Below, in pieces: positions 42,359 through 52,974 of a DNA stretch of 64,000 nt. The stretch is from positions 155,120 through 219,119 of the forward strand of contig CAUYUJ010015841.1 of the NCBI GenBank assembly GCA_963575745.1. Reading direction: 5' to 3'. This stretch comes from Prorocentrum cordatum (lineage: Eukaryota; Sar; Dinophyceae; Prorocentrales; Prorocentraceae). Position 1 is the stretch's first letter. The number at the start of each line of letters is the position of its first letter. The translations under genes were made by a program, and so were the position numbers. The notes beneath the pieces are model-generated. The model saw only the letters and a program-made list of their open reading frames with translations. It ran no database searches and was not told where the DNA came from.

Positions 42359-42544
42359 TGGATGCCGAGAGCTCAGGCCTGGGGGAGATCGCGATCTAGG
42401 CGATGGAGCAGGGTCGAGTGCTGGAGCACAGGGGCGCGTGGGTCAGGTACGGAGGGCGGGCAGGACAGGGGAAGCAGAATCGAGAGGAGGGGTGTGTGGA
42501 CTAAGCATGCGAGGCGGGCAGAACAGGGGGGGTGTAGACCACGT
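42359..42544. other. Intergenic DNA, no gene seen
   Basis: GGGCAGGACAGGGG and GGGCAGAACAGGGG short repeats (42455-42530). The same motif recurs at 43035-43075 beyond the AT-rich tract. Confidence 0.45.
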
Positions 42545-43020
42545 GCGGAGTGCGGGTAGGAGGAGGAGGAGGAGGAAGGAGGAGGCGGAGGAAGAAGAAG
42601 AAGAATAGTAAGAAGAAACCTAATAATAAGACTGCTAATAATCATAATAATAAGACTTATGATGATGATGATAATAATACTGAGGAGAAGAATACAATAA
42701 TAATAATAATAAAAATAGTAATAACAGTAATAATAATAATACGAATAGTCATACAAATTATAAGAATCATAATAATCATACTAATAATAATTAAAATACT
42801 ACTACAACTCATAATGATAATAATAATACGAATAACAATAATGAAAATAATAATGATAATAATAATGGTCATACTACTAATAATAATAATAATAATACGG
42901 AGAATAATAAGAAGAAGAGTAAGAAGGAACATAATAATAAGAAACATAAGAAATATAACAATACTAATAATAATAAGAAAAAGAAAAAGAGGAGGAGGAG
43001 GAGGGGGGGGATCGAGAGGA
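42545..43020. repeat. AT-rich (AAT)n island between GGA tracts
   Basis: GGA/GAAGAA repeats (42550-42605), then about 370 bp of ATA/AAT/CAT/GAT triplets, then AAGAAG/GGAGGA. It is much lower in GC than the rest of the window. Confidence 0.9.
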
Positions 43021-43545
43021 GGGGGGGGGGCAGGATCGGAGGGGCAGGGTCAGGGAGGGCAGGGCAGAGGAGCAGGGCACTTCCAGGCCAGCCTGGCTCG
43101 GCACGTCTGTGCCGGCGCGCAAACGATCTGCTGTCTGCAGATTATGCACCTCCTCCTCCTCCTCCTCCTCCTCCTCCTCCTCCAATGGAGCTTCGAAGGC
43201 ACCTGGCGACCCACATTCCTGTGACCTCCGTAGGCTATCGGCTCAAACTCGCACAGCCCCAGCCAGCCCACAGCGCTCGCGGCGCTGCCACCTGCGGGCC
43301 TTCGCAGGTCGCCCCGCCGCCGGTGTACGACGTGAGGGACAGCCTCGAGGCGAGGGCGCGGCTGCGGGAGGCGTTCCGACGCCTGGCAGAGGTGCGGAGC
43401 AGGCGGCGGCCGGCGAGAGAGCGCGCAGGACCTGCACGACAACAACGACGTGATCCACCTGCAGCAGGACTTCCTGAGGCGCCGCCCGCGGGGCCACGGC
43501 CTACGCGGGTCACGGCAGCGAGCACGCCGCTGCTGGCGCCACGAC
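43021..43545. other. GC-rich flank of pseudogene
   Basis: G-rich sequence, CTC triplets at 43148-43182, then GC-rich DNA that is open on both strands. A coding-like segment (AGCCTCGAGGCGAGGGCGCG and onward) may be the upstream part of the next pseudogene, but frames cannot be chosen. Confidence 0.4.
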
Positions 43546-44409
43546 CACCTCAGCACCATGGCGGCGGCGGCGGCGGCAGCGACCCCCAAGGAGAAGAAGG
43601 GCACGCCGAGCACAGGACGAACGAGGGCGGCGTGGCGGCTCCAGGCGTCCTCCCAGACGTCTGGCGCTTCTGGCAGCGCCTCCAATCCAGCCGTCAAGCA
43701 GCGGCGCACGGGCGACAAGGACGGCGACCTGACAATGATCGATGCGCCAGCCCCAGCCGAGAAGGACAAGGGCGGCAAGGGAGAGGGCGGCAAGAACGAC
43801 GGCAGCAAGAAGAGTCATCGCGGCGGGCGCCGCCACTGCAAGGGCAACCACACCGAGAAAAAGTGAACGAGCAAGGACAGCAAGGTGCAGGAGTGCCTAC
43901 TCAGCCTCACCAGGCTGACGCTCCAGACAGCGCAGCGGCAGAGGCTCACTATGGCCACCGTAGTAGACACCTTCACCATGCCGAAGGATCATCCAGTCGC
44001 CAGGGCACACACTAGAGCAGTACAGGAAGACGGTGGCGGCCGCCAGGGAGGAGGGGATCGAGAAGTGGCGAGCGGTTGGCAGCCCCACAGCCTCACTGGC
44101 GGTCACCATTATCGAAACTCTCACGCAGTGCGACGTAGGGGGGGCCAACAAAAAGAAGTTGAACGAGTATCTCGATCAGATCGAGCCACCAGGGGGAGCC
44201 CCCCCACAGTAGACAAGATGATGATCGAACTAGACGTCCTCGCGGTGAAGCTCGAGACTCCCCTCGACAACACCAAAGTCAAATTGTTGCTCGCCGCGCC
44301 AAAGTGGCCACTCAGGGGCACGATCACCTGGGCGTTCCAGGCCGAGGGCATCGCGACCAGGATGGCTCGAGGACGAAGTGGCGGCGTGGCTCGAGGTTCT
44401 CCCGAAGTA
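43546..44409 (+). pseudogene. Frameshifted gene remnant, probably retroelement ORF1-like
   Basis: Successive segments with good amino-acid mix lie in different plus frames. 43546-43866 is Lys/Gly-rich and ends GRRHCKGNHTEKK. About 43889-44005 reads VQECLLSLTRLTLQTAQRQR. 44012-44212 reads LEQYRKTVAAAREEGIEKWR and TIIETLTQCDVGGANKKKL. About 44209-44350 reads VKLLLAAPKWPLRGTITWAF. 44365-44409 reads WLEDEVAAWLEVLPK-stop. The order makes one protein broken by at least three frameshifts. The block resembles an uncharacterised protein that I recall as recurrent in dinoflagellate repetitive DNA, possibly a LINE ORF1; that link is from memory only. Confidence 0.45.
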
Positions 44410-44515
44410 AGACAGCCCATCGTCTTTGTTCGCGGGGAAGTGATCCCAGGAAACCAGTCCCGAGCGCCACAACCCCGAGGTCGATCCGTGTCATCAGAAC
44501 GATGGCCATGGGATG

Positions 44516-44648
44516 AGGACGCCTAATCAGAGGGCGTCGCGGGTCAGGACTTGCTAGATTGCGTCGTCGGTTCTTGGACGCCCGATCAGAGGGCGTCGCG
44601 GGTCAGGACTTGCTAGATTGCGTCGTCGGTTTTTGGACGCCCAATCAG
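44516..44648. repeat. 59-bp tandem duplication
   Basis: AGGGCGTCGCGGGTCAGGAC starts at 44531 and 44590; the two units differ at about two bases. A partial third copy (GGACGCCCAATCAGA) ends at about 44649. Confidence 0.9.
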
Positions 44649-45118
44649 ATTAGCTCAGCTACCCTCTCTGAGAAGATGAGACCCGCAGCATGCTTCTGCC
44701 CGCCCACGCGTCTGACGCGCGTGAGCGATCGCCCCATGCCTGCGCAGCACCCCAGTTCCAAGGGCCACACGGTCATGCGACAGCTCGGCCCGAGTGTACG
44801 TCACCCCTCTTCCGAGGCCTCGTGGGCTCCCTCGTCGAATAAAAAAAAAAGCTCCTCCTCCTCCTCCTCCTCCTCCTCCTCCTCCTCATGTGCACGGACA
44901 CGTCGAGAATACACGCGTGAGCTGCAACGAAGGCAGGGCACCGCGAGTGCATCGCATCAGCGTGCCCTGTCTTGCCGGCCAGAGTTTGCTTCTAGGCGTA
45001 GGGGCGAGCAGGATCGAATGGGCAAGCCGGCCGATGGGGGGCGACCAAGAACGACGGGGACGGCGGAGATCGAGAGCGGAGGGGCAACGTCAAGGGGGAT
45101 CGGCTCAGGGTGAGCTCT
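44649..45118. other. Intergenic DNA with (CTC)n
   Basis: (CTC)n at 44852-44888 preceded by an A10 run. The rest is mixed GC-rich DNA without a gene. Confidence 0.5.
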
Positions 45119-45720
45119 GGCTGGAGTCGGCGATACGGCGCCAAGTAGGCCCCGACAGCGAATCCGCAGAGGGGTGGGCCGTCGGGCCCCCATCGGCGAT
45201 GAACGGGCGACCGGGGGTCGATGTATCCCCCCTGAGCCCATCCCCGTCCCTGGTGGTTTCGGGTCGGGCGAAAGGGGGGGATAGCAAAGGGGGGGTTTGA
45301 GAATCAGCTCACGTAGCTGATTTTCCCGGCGCCTCCCGGCGCCGGGAGGCGCCCATGTATCGAGGAATGAGCCCCTCGGTGAGGCCGAAACCAGCTGCAT
45401 GCAGCAAATTTCGTAACCCCCCCTTTCCCAATCCCCCCCTTTCGCCCGGCCCGATGGTTGCTGGGCCATGACTCGGCCCTCCGGTGGCCGCTGGGGACGA
45501 CCCGTGCACCCCCAAACGCTCTCGGCGAGGCGCAGCTGCTGGAAGGCATCCTGGGAACGTGGGGGAACCGAGGAACACGCCTGGAAACTTCAAACCCCGA
45601 GCCCATCGAACTCGGTGCCCCTGACGGGCCCAACGCCAAACCCAGACCCCCGACGCCGTGAGAAACGCACGACGTAGGCCCCCCGAAGTCTGCAGACCTT
45701 CCCTGGGACCGGTTTTTCAT
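45119..45720 (+). repeat. ATCGGCGAT dispersed repeat, copy 2 (long form)
   Basis: GGAGTCGGCGATACGGCG, CCATCGGCGATGAACGGGCG and GAGCCCATCCCCGTCCCTGG (45119-45260) match 58536-58700. After an inserted foldback, GACGACCCGTGCACCCCC and CTCTCGGCGAGGCGCAGCTG (45495-45560) match 58728-58780. The repeat family is thus at least 300 bp long. Confidence 0.7.
45257..45456. mobile_element. Nested foldback with two perfect palindromes
   Basis: The outer arm GTTTCGGGTCGGGCGAAAGG (45257-45298) pairs with CCCCCTTTCGCCCGGCCC on the right (45415-45456). Inside is AATCAGCT-CACGT-AGCTGATT (45302-45322) and a perfect 26-bp palindrome centred on CCCGGC/GCCGGG (45328-45353). It sits within copy 2 of the ATCGGCGAT repeat, so it is either an insertion or the natural centre of that repeat. 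Confidence 0.65.
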
Positions 45721-48251
45721 CCCGAGACGTCTTTTGACGCTCCCTAGGCCCGGCGAGGGCCTCCAGAGGCAGAAAACTGTCAAAAACCTTCGTCGTGAGT
45801 TTCTCGCGACGTCGGCAAGAGGAGCCCGCCGGCGCCGCCAGCGCGGAACGCCAGCGGCCACGAGCCCACCGCGGCCGCGCGCAGCGGCTCCGCCGCCTTC
45901 GCGCCAGGGGCGGCGGCCAGTCCGCCGGGGCCCCGCATGCGGGGCCCGCCCAGGCCACATGGGGGGCTGCGACGGGGCACTCGTGGCACGAGGCGGCTCG
46001 GAGCAGATTTGGGGCGTATTGCAAATGCATTGCGCCAGAGAACTGCATTGCACTGTGCTGCAAATAGTGCACGGCGAGGGCATGGGACAAGGAAACCTTC
46101 GGTAAGGAATCCGGGGTCTGGAAGCCAATGGAAAGCCAATCGAGGATTGGCCATGGATATCACCGCCGCCATCATCAGAGAAGGAACCCTCCAGGGTCTG
46201 AAGCCTCCTGGGCACGTTCCTTAACGAACGTCCCCACCGTACTGAGTGCAAATCATCCAACAATACATATGCGCCCCGGAGTGCACTGCCCGCTCCGAAG
46301 CTACTGCAACCCCAAACGTCCGTTGCTCCAGCTATATTGCACCACCCTCTTTAGCGGTACCCCCATCTGCGTCAACCAGAGGTTTCGCCCGTCTCTTCGA
46401 GGGGCCAAGAATTGCAGAAGTGCTTTCGGAGGTCCGCGCCGACCTCCGAAAGCTCATGCTTACGATATGTTGCCGGTATTCGATGTCTTCCCATCGTCAT
46501 CCGCCAGCACGTGCACTGCCGATGCCTGCTGCTCCGAGCCTGCCCGTGGTCTGTGCCCCCTGCTGATTGCTCACCATTCCAGCTGCCTGCCAAATGCTAC
46601 TTGCTCTCGTCCATCCCACCTCGCCTCTGGGAGGCTCCCGGAGCCCAGAGCAAAACTCCTGAAAGCCTCTGGGGGGCCTTGGAGGCTACTGGAAAGCAAG
46701 ACGCTGCAAGAATCTGAACGCTGCCAGAGGGCTCCTGGACCCGAATGAACTCCTACGAGTTCCAGGTGCGGCTCTGAAGCCGCTGGAAACTCTGGAATGC
46801 TCCACTCCTGAAGCCAATAAAAAACTGGAGATGCCTGGGTGAACAGTCCATCAAGTCGCTAGAACGCCGCTGGAGTAGTCCAGAAGCAGATCGGGGACGC
46901 ACGAGGCCCGTTCTCCGATGGACCGCTTCGCCGGATCCGTGCAGCCCGAGACCTTTCGCTGGACCCGATTCGCCGGGGGATCGGTCACCTGCATGGCAGC
47001 CGCGCAGCCGGCACTGGCGGCGTCCGTGTCGTCTGTCTGCTCGCCGCTCGCCGCCCCCGTCGTCCTGCTCGTCGTCGCGCTCGTCCCGCTTCGAGCCAGC
47101 GAGCGGGCGGACCCAAGCACGAGGAGCGGGCGGGAAGGCGGCCCGCGAGGGGCGGGCGGGCGGGCCCCCGGGCGCTGAGCGGGCGGGCGTGGGCGAAGTG
47201 GTTCCGCTGGGACGTAGCTGGGACGAGGACAAGTTCGGATGAGGATAGGTCGAGGATCTCTGGGATCCGGCGGCTCTGAGGGATGTATCGGGTGCCGGGG
47301 TCTTCGTCGCAGAGGGTTCTGGAACGCTCGGCGAGCGTTCTGGACATCTCTGGAACGGATTCGTCCTTCCCCTAGCCCCGCTCGATCGACCCCTCAAGAG
47401 GAACCCTGGAGGCCCTGGGTGCCGTGGGGGGGAACCCCTGGGATGCCCCTTGAGATTCCCTCGAGACACGCGGAAATCCTGTGCGGTTACCCTGCAATCT
47501 CCTGAGGCGCATAGAGCGCAACGGGTGCCCCTGAAGGCCGTCGATGCGGCTCCTGAAGCTCTGTGGCCCCAGAGATCACTGGGAAGCCCAAAGAAGAGGC
47601 ATGTGAATAAGCCCCCTGAGCTCCTGCACGCATGCCACGCTCGCAGGCCATCCCGTCCTTTGCGCTTCCCCTCTCTCCCCATCTCCTGTCAAAGAAGCAC
47701 CCTCCCACTCCTTCCCAGCCTCTCCCTATCGTTCCCTGTCCACCCATCTCCCTCCTCTATCCCCCTCCTCCTCCTGTCCTCCCCCCCGCTCCCCTTAGAT
47801 GAACAACGACGCGATGACGAGGATCACGTTGTAATCGAAATTGATGTTTCCCCAGATGAGTGCCTGAATCAGCCTGAGTGCCGGAGCTGGACCCAGCTTT
47901 CGTACGGACTGCTGTTGCCACAGCTCCGCGGAACTAGCCGACAGGCTATCGCAACACAACCGCTCAAAGCAAGCTTTGTTTCAGCCATCGATCGAGGCTT
48001 GAACCATCTGATCCCCCCAACCTCAGACCGACCCCCTTCCCATTCACGTCACCGCTCCCGTCCTCGCACCCGTCCCCACCGTTCTCCCCCCACCTCTGCC
48101 CAACAGATATCCCTCGACCTCTCCCCGCTGGCCCGATCCCTGTCTCCCCCGCCCTCTATGCCCTCGATCTCTCGCTCTCTCGCTCTCTCTATCCCTATGT
48201 ATAGCCCTCTCCTCGTTCCCGCCTCATAGAACAGGAATGCACACCCGAATA
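45721..48251. other. Intergenic DNA, no gene seen
   Basis: GC-rich to 47200 with overlapping frames on both strands, none with motifs. A perfect 12-bp-stem hairpin lies at 46423-46452 (CTTTCGGAGGTC, loop CGCGCC). 46620-46760 and 47400-47560 carry CTCCTGGAGGCC/CCTGAA-type degenerate repeats. 47640-48230 is CT-rich. Confidence 0.5.
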
Positions 48252-48274
48252 CACTCATAACTTGTCTTAAGAAA
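48250..48274 (+). repeat. Left terminal inverted repeat
   Basis: TACACTCATA, a 7-base spacer and TTAAGAAA. Over 25 bases about 20 match the reverse complement of 63227-63251. A further GTTAAGAAAT (48281-48290) and two GAATTTCTTAAC (48308-48319, 48348-48359) follow. Confidence 0.55.
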
Positions 48275-48368
48275 TTATTTGTTAAGAAATGGAGACCCAG
48301 CTTTGGTGAATTTCTTAACCCCGGTGCGAGACCCAGCTTTCGCCGCCGAATTTCTTAACGAATCGGCT

Positions 48369-48999
48369 GAAGGGTTGTGCTGAGGGGTTGTGCTGAGGGG
48401 CTGTGCTGAGGGATTGTGCTGCGGGGTTGCGCTGAGGGGTTGTGCTGAGGGGTTGTGCTGCGGGGTTGTGCTGAGGGGTTGTGCTGGGGGGTTGTGCTGA
48501 AGGGTTGTGCTGGAGGGTAGTGCTGACGGGTTGTGCTGAGGGGTTGTGCTGAGGGGTTGTGCTGAGTGGTTGTGCTGTGGTGTTGTGCTGAGGGGTTGTG
48601 CTGGGGGGTTGTGCTGAGGGGTTGTGCTGGGGGTTGTGCTGAGGGGTTGTGCTGAGGGGTTGTGCTGAGGGGTTGTGCTGAGGGGTTGTGCTGTGGGGTT
48701 GTGCTGGGGGGTTGTGCTGAGGGGTTGTGCTGCTGGGGGTTGTGCTGAGGGGTTGTGCTGAGGGGTTTGTGCTGAGGGGTTGTGCTGAGGGGGGTGTGCT
48801 GGGGGGTGCTGGGGGTTGTGCTGAGGGGTTGTGCTGAGGGGTGTGCTGGAGTTGTGCTGAGGGGTTGTGCTGGGGGTTGTGCTGAGGGGTTGTGCTGGGG
48901 GGTTGTGCTGAGGGGTTGTGCTGAGGGGTTGTGTGGAGGGTTGCGCGGGGGTTGTGCTGAGGGGTTGTGCTGAGGGATTGTGCTGAGGGGTTGTGCACC
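48369..48999 (+). repeat. Minisatellite array 1, 13-mer, plus orientation
   Basis: About 48 units of TTGTGCTGAGGGG with GGGGGG, CGGGG and AGGG variants. Period 13 gives a 39-bp, 13-residue repeat when translated, so all frames tend to stay open; the long HNPSAQPLSTTPQ-type frames are not genes. The array ends at a strand switch at about 49000. Confidence 0.95.
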
Positions 49000-49757
49000 T
49001 CCAGCACAACCTCCAGCACAACCTCCAGCACAACCTCCAGCACGACCCCAGCACAACCCCCCAGCACAACCTCCAGCACACCCCCACCCCCCAGCACAAT
49101 CCCCCAGCACAACCACCAGCACAATCTCCAGCACAACCTCCAGCACAACCTCCAGCACAACCTCTGCACAACCTCCAACACAACCTCCAGCACAACCTCC
49201 ACCACAAGCACAACCTCCTGCACAACCTCCAACACAACCTCCAGCACAACCTCCAGCACAACCTCCAGCACAACCGCCAGCACAACCTCCAGCACAACCT
49301 CCAGCGCAACCTACAACACAACCTCCAGCACAACCTCCAGCACAACCCCAGAGCACAATCTCCAGCACAACCTCCAGCACAACCTCCTGCACAACCTCCA
49401 GCACAACCTCCTGCACAACCTCCAGCACAACCTCCAGCACAACCTCCAGCACAACCTCCAGCACAACCGCCAGCACAACCTCCAGCACAACCTCCAGCAC
49501 AACCTACAACACAACCTCCAGCACAACCTCCAGCACACACTCCAGCACAACCTCCAGCACAACCTCCAGCACAACCTCCAGCACAACCGCCAGCACAACC
49601 TCCAGCACGACCTCCAGCACGACCTCCAGCACAACCTCCAGCGCATCCTCCAGCACAACCTCCAGCACAACCTGCAGCACAACCACCAGCACAACCTCCA
49701 GCACGACCTCCAGCACAACCTCCAGCACAACCTCCAGCACGACCTCCAGCACAACTC
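49000..49757 (-). repeat. Minisatellite array 2, 12-mer, minus orientation
   Basis: CCTCCAGCACAA units (TTGTGCTGGAGG on the minus strand), period 12. A variant block with GCGCATCC, two CACGACC units and TGCAGC (about 49610-49690) is the inverse of blocks in arrays 7 and 8. Confidence 0.95.
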
Positions 49758-50022
49758 CCCAGCACAACCCCTCAGCACAACCTCCATCACAATCCCCCAG
49801 CACAACCCCCCAGCACAACCCCCCAGCACAACCCTTCAGCACAACCCCTCAGCACAGCCCCCAGCACAACCCACCCAGCACAACCCCTCAGCACAACTCC
49901 CCAGCACAACCCCCCAGCACAGCCCCCCCAGCACAACCACCCAGCAGAACCCCCCAGCACAACCCCTCAGCAGAACCCACCAGCACAACCCCCCAGCACA
50001 ACCCCCCCAGCACAACCCCTTG
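49758..50022 (-). repeat. Minisatellite array 3, 13-mer, minus orientation
   Basis: CCCCTCAGCACAA/CCCCCCAGCACAA units, directly continuing array 2. A strand switch follows at CAACCCCTTGTGCTGG (about 50022). Confidence 0.95.
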
Positions 50023-51000
50023 TGCTGGGGGGTTGTGCTCTGGGGTTGTGCTGGGAGGTTGTGTTGAGGTGTTGTGCTGGGGGTTTGTGCTGAGGGGTTG
50101 TGCTGTGGGGTTGTGCTGAGGGATTGTGCTGAGGGGTTCTGCTGAGAGGTTGTGCTCGCGGGTTGTGTTGAGGTGTTGTGCTGGGGGTTTGTGCTGAGGG
50201 GTTGTGCTGAGGGATTGTGCTGCGGGGTGGTGTTGGGGGGTTGTGCTGGGGGGTTGTGCTGAGGGATTGTGCTGAGGGGTTGTGCTGAGAGGTTGTGCTG
50301 GAGGGGTGGTTCTGGGGGATTGTGCTGAGGGTTTGTGCTGAGGGGTTGTGCTGAGGGATTGCGCTGAGGGGTTGTGCTGGAGGGTTGTGCTGGAGGGTTG
50401 TGCTGAGGGGTTGTGCTGAGGGTGTGTGGGGTTGTGCTGGGGGTTGTGATGAGGGCTTGTGGGGGGGGGGTCGTGAGGGGTGTGGGGGGTGGTGCTCAGG
50501 GGTCGATGAGGGTTTTGCTGAGGGGTTGTGCTGGAGGTTGTGATGAGGGGTTGTGCTGAGGGGTTGTGCTGGGGGGGGGGGGGGGGGCTGAGGGGTTGTG
50601 CTGGGTTGTGAGAGGGGTTGTGCCCTGATGGGGGTTGTGATGGGGGGTTGTGCTGAGGGGTTGTGCTGAGGGTTTGTGCCGGAGGGTCGTGCTGAGGGGT
50701 TGTGCTGGAGGTTGTGCCGAGAGATGGTGCAGAGGGGTTCTCTTGGGGGTTGAGCTGAGGGTTGTGCCGAGGTGTTGTGCTGCGGGGTGGTGCCGTGGGG
50801 GTAGTGCTGAGGGGTTGTGCTGAGGGCTTGTGCTGGAGGGTTGTGCTGGAGTGGTCGTGCTCGAGGATCGTGCCGAGGGGTTTTGCTGGAGGTTGTGCTC
50901 AGAGATAATGATGAGGATTGTGCTGCAACGTTGTTGCGCGGGTTGAGCTAGGGGGTCGTGCTGAGGGGTTGTGCTGGAGGGTCGTGCTGAGGGGTCGTGC
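50023..51000 (+). repeat. Minisatellite array 4, degenerate 13-mer, plus orientation
   Basis: TTGTGCTGAGGGG units that become increasingly irregular toward the right, with a G run of about 15 at 50573-50587. The array ends at the 166-bp head at 51001. Confidence 0.93.
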
Positions 51001-51166
51001 TGAAGGGCGCGCGGGGCGCCAGCAGCCTAGATAATGCAGCGCGGGAGGCCCACCCGCTGGATTCACATGCGAAGGCCTGGCGTGCCCAGCCGCGCAAGGT
51101 ACGAGGGCCGAGCGCTGGATGGAATTGCGGCCACGTGCGCGTGCAGCTCTCGCCGAGGCCAGCCCA
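51001..51166 (+). repeat. 166-bp array head, copy 1
   Basis: TGAAGGGCGCGCGGGGCGCC through CGCCGAGGCCAGCCCAAT. It matches 53720-53885 with about nine differences by eye and in both places directly follows a 13-mer array. Head plus array therefore looks like one mobile or duplicated unit. Confidence 0.85.
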
Positions 51167-51439
51167 ATACACACGGCGACGGCGACGGCGACGGCGCCGA
51201 GAGCCTGAGCGTGCTAACTTGCGGCTGCGCGTGACCCTGCCTGGTTTCTGGCGCCGTCGCACGAAGCGGAGCTCCAGCGCACCCCCCCCTAAGCGACTGG
51301 GTGCCCACACGGCGCCCGCGTCGAAAGCGCAACGCGGTCGCCCCGCCGAACCAGTTTCTTTGCCCGGCCCCAGCGTACCGGACCGCGACAGGCACCCTCC
51401 GCCGAGGCCCTTGGAAACGTGTGGCTCAGGATGGAAACG

Positions 51440-52837
51440 TCAGAACTCGAACTCTGTCGCTTCCAGGTCGGGGCACGACTCGATGGCCGCCCGCACCGCG
51501 TCGGGCGCCATGATGAGCCCCCTGCAGCTGCGGCGCTGGACGGCGCGCGTGATCAAGAACCTCGCGGCACCAGCGATGTTGCCCCTCTTTCGGGCCTGGC
51601 CCAGGAGCTTAGCCACGTCGCTCTCCGTCGCGATCGGCGGCGAGGCGGCGGGCGCCGCCGCCTCCTCCTCTGGGGGAACGAAAAGGTACCGATACCGCAA
51701 CCCCCTGGACCTCCCCCGGGGTGCGTTCTGACCAGAAATTCGAAGCGAATCCAGCCGTGGCAACGAGGAATCTCCAGAAGGCCCAAGAAGGCCAAAACGG
51801 CGGCGGGGTAGCGGCATCGGTACCTTTCCCCCCCCCTGATCCTGCTCACTCTCCGCTGGAAGCGTCGCGATCAGCGTGCTCGTGCAGCTGCTCGCGCCGT
51901 CGTCGGCCCCAGCGGCCGCCGCGTCGGCCCCAGCGGCCGCCGCGTCGGCGGCCTCGGCGCCGGGGCCGCCGCCAGCCCCGCCCCCGCCCAGGTCCTCGTC
52001 GCCGACGTCGCTGGACTTCGCCGAGGAACTGGAACTCGAGGAAGACGAGGAGGACGACGCGACCTCCGCGCCCACGGCCGCGGCCTCCTCGGCAGCGCCA
52101 CCGTCGGACTCCTCGGCGTCGGCGTCGTCCTCGTCCTGCCGCCAACCCAGGGCGTGGTGCTCCTCGAGGCCTGCCGCATCGGGGTCCCAGGGCTCGACCT
52201 TAAACTTCGGGTAGGAGTCGACCTTGACCTCCTCAGCCCAACGCTGCGTCAAGCAAGAGCGCAGACCACTGTGGAACGCGCACCGCGCGTGGGCGCCCTG
52301 CATCTCCGAAAGGTAGCGCCTGTGGGCGTCGGGGGCCCACTGCGCGATGAAGACGCGCCGATCAGAGGCGGTGGACTTCTCGAACAACTTCCTGTTAGAT
52401 CGCGATAGAAGCCAAGTATCCTGCTCGTCCTGCATGTAAGCCTTGATCTTTCGCCCTGGACCTCGGTCCACCAGCTGCCAGATGTGCGTGGTGCTCTTCG
52501 GCGGGCCCAGGTGGCAGATCGTCTTGAGCTCACCCATGGCCCGACGATAGGACGTCGTGCGAGACGCGTCCAGAGAGTCCGTGACGAGCAAGGCCGCCTC
52601 GTTCGAGCCCTCACGGCGCGGCGCCCAGACAGCGTCGATCCACTTCCGCATCGTCGCCCTGTCCATCCACGCCTTCGGCTGGAACAACACCGCCACGTCG
52701 TCGGGGTACCGCGACCGCTCCACCGCCGAGATCTGGCCCTTGCCCCTGGAAATGATCGACAATTTTGGTTGCGGCTGGGTCAGGTCCGCGGAGAAGCACA
52801 ACTGCAGCGTGCACTCCCGCTTCTCCCGCCCTGCGCC
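51440..52837 (-). pseudogene. Pogo/CENP-B-like DDE transposase, catalytic C-terminal part
   Basis: Family-like sequence resumes near 52837 with REKRECTLQLCFSADLTQPQ, then ISRGKGQISAVERSRYPDD and FQPKAWMDRATMRKWIDAVW. The second catalytic Asp is in LLVTDSLDAS (about 52579) and the third in IWQLVDRGPGRKIKAYM (about 52468), 37 positions apart. An acidic and Ser-rich tail follows, then the in-frame introner-like insert, then SDVAKLLGQARKRGNIAGAA and the stop at 51440. It would cut and join the element ends. It is separated from the N-terminal part by about 1.1 kb that includes a minisatellite. The frame 51440-52870 is open, but its first Met is not the true start. Confidence 0.72.
51670..51827 (-). 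mobile_element. Introner-like inverted-repeat element, copy 2 (complete)
   Basis: Terminal repeats of 23 bp with two mismatches: AAAGGTACCGATACCGCAAC at 51682 on the plus strand and AAAGGTACCGATGCCGCTAC at 51827 on the minus strand. On the gene strand AAAG|GTACCG could serve as a splice donor and TTTTCGTTCCCCCAG| as an acceptor (51671-51670), giving an intron of 154 bases. 154 is not a multiple of three, and the unspliced frame is open, so splicing is unproven. Related copies are at 6455 and 23628. Introners with terminal repeats are known from dinoflagellates. Confidence 0.6.
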
Positions 52838-52974
52838 CGCCCCCGCGACCTTGCGCGACCCCGTCGCCACGTCTTCTGGGGAACACCATGCCTGCGGGCG
52901 CGCGTTCCAACGAGCGCCCCCCCGTTCCCCCGACGCCCATTCGCGGCCGCCACGGCCCAGGAATTTCCGGGTGT

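Noticed and set aside
48275-49765. 496-codon Gly/Cys/Ala then STTPQHNPSAQ frame, a repeat protein
   Set aside because: Both parts are translations of the 12-mer and 13-mer minisatellites; all three frames and both strands are equally open.
48369-51000. CRISPR-like regular repeats
   Set aside because: Units of 12-13 bp directly abut without unique spacers, and the genome is eukaryotic.
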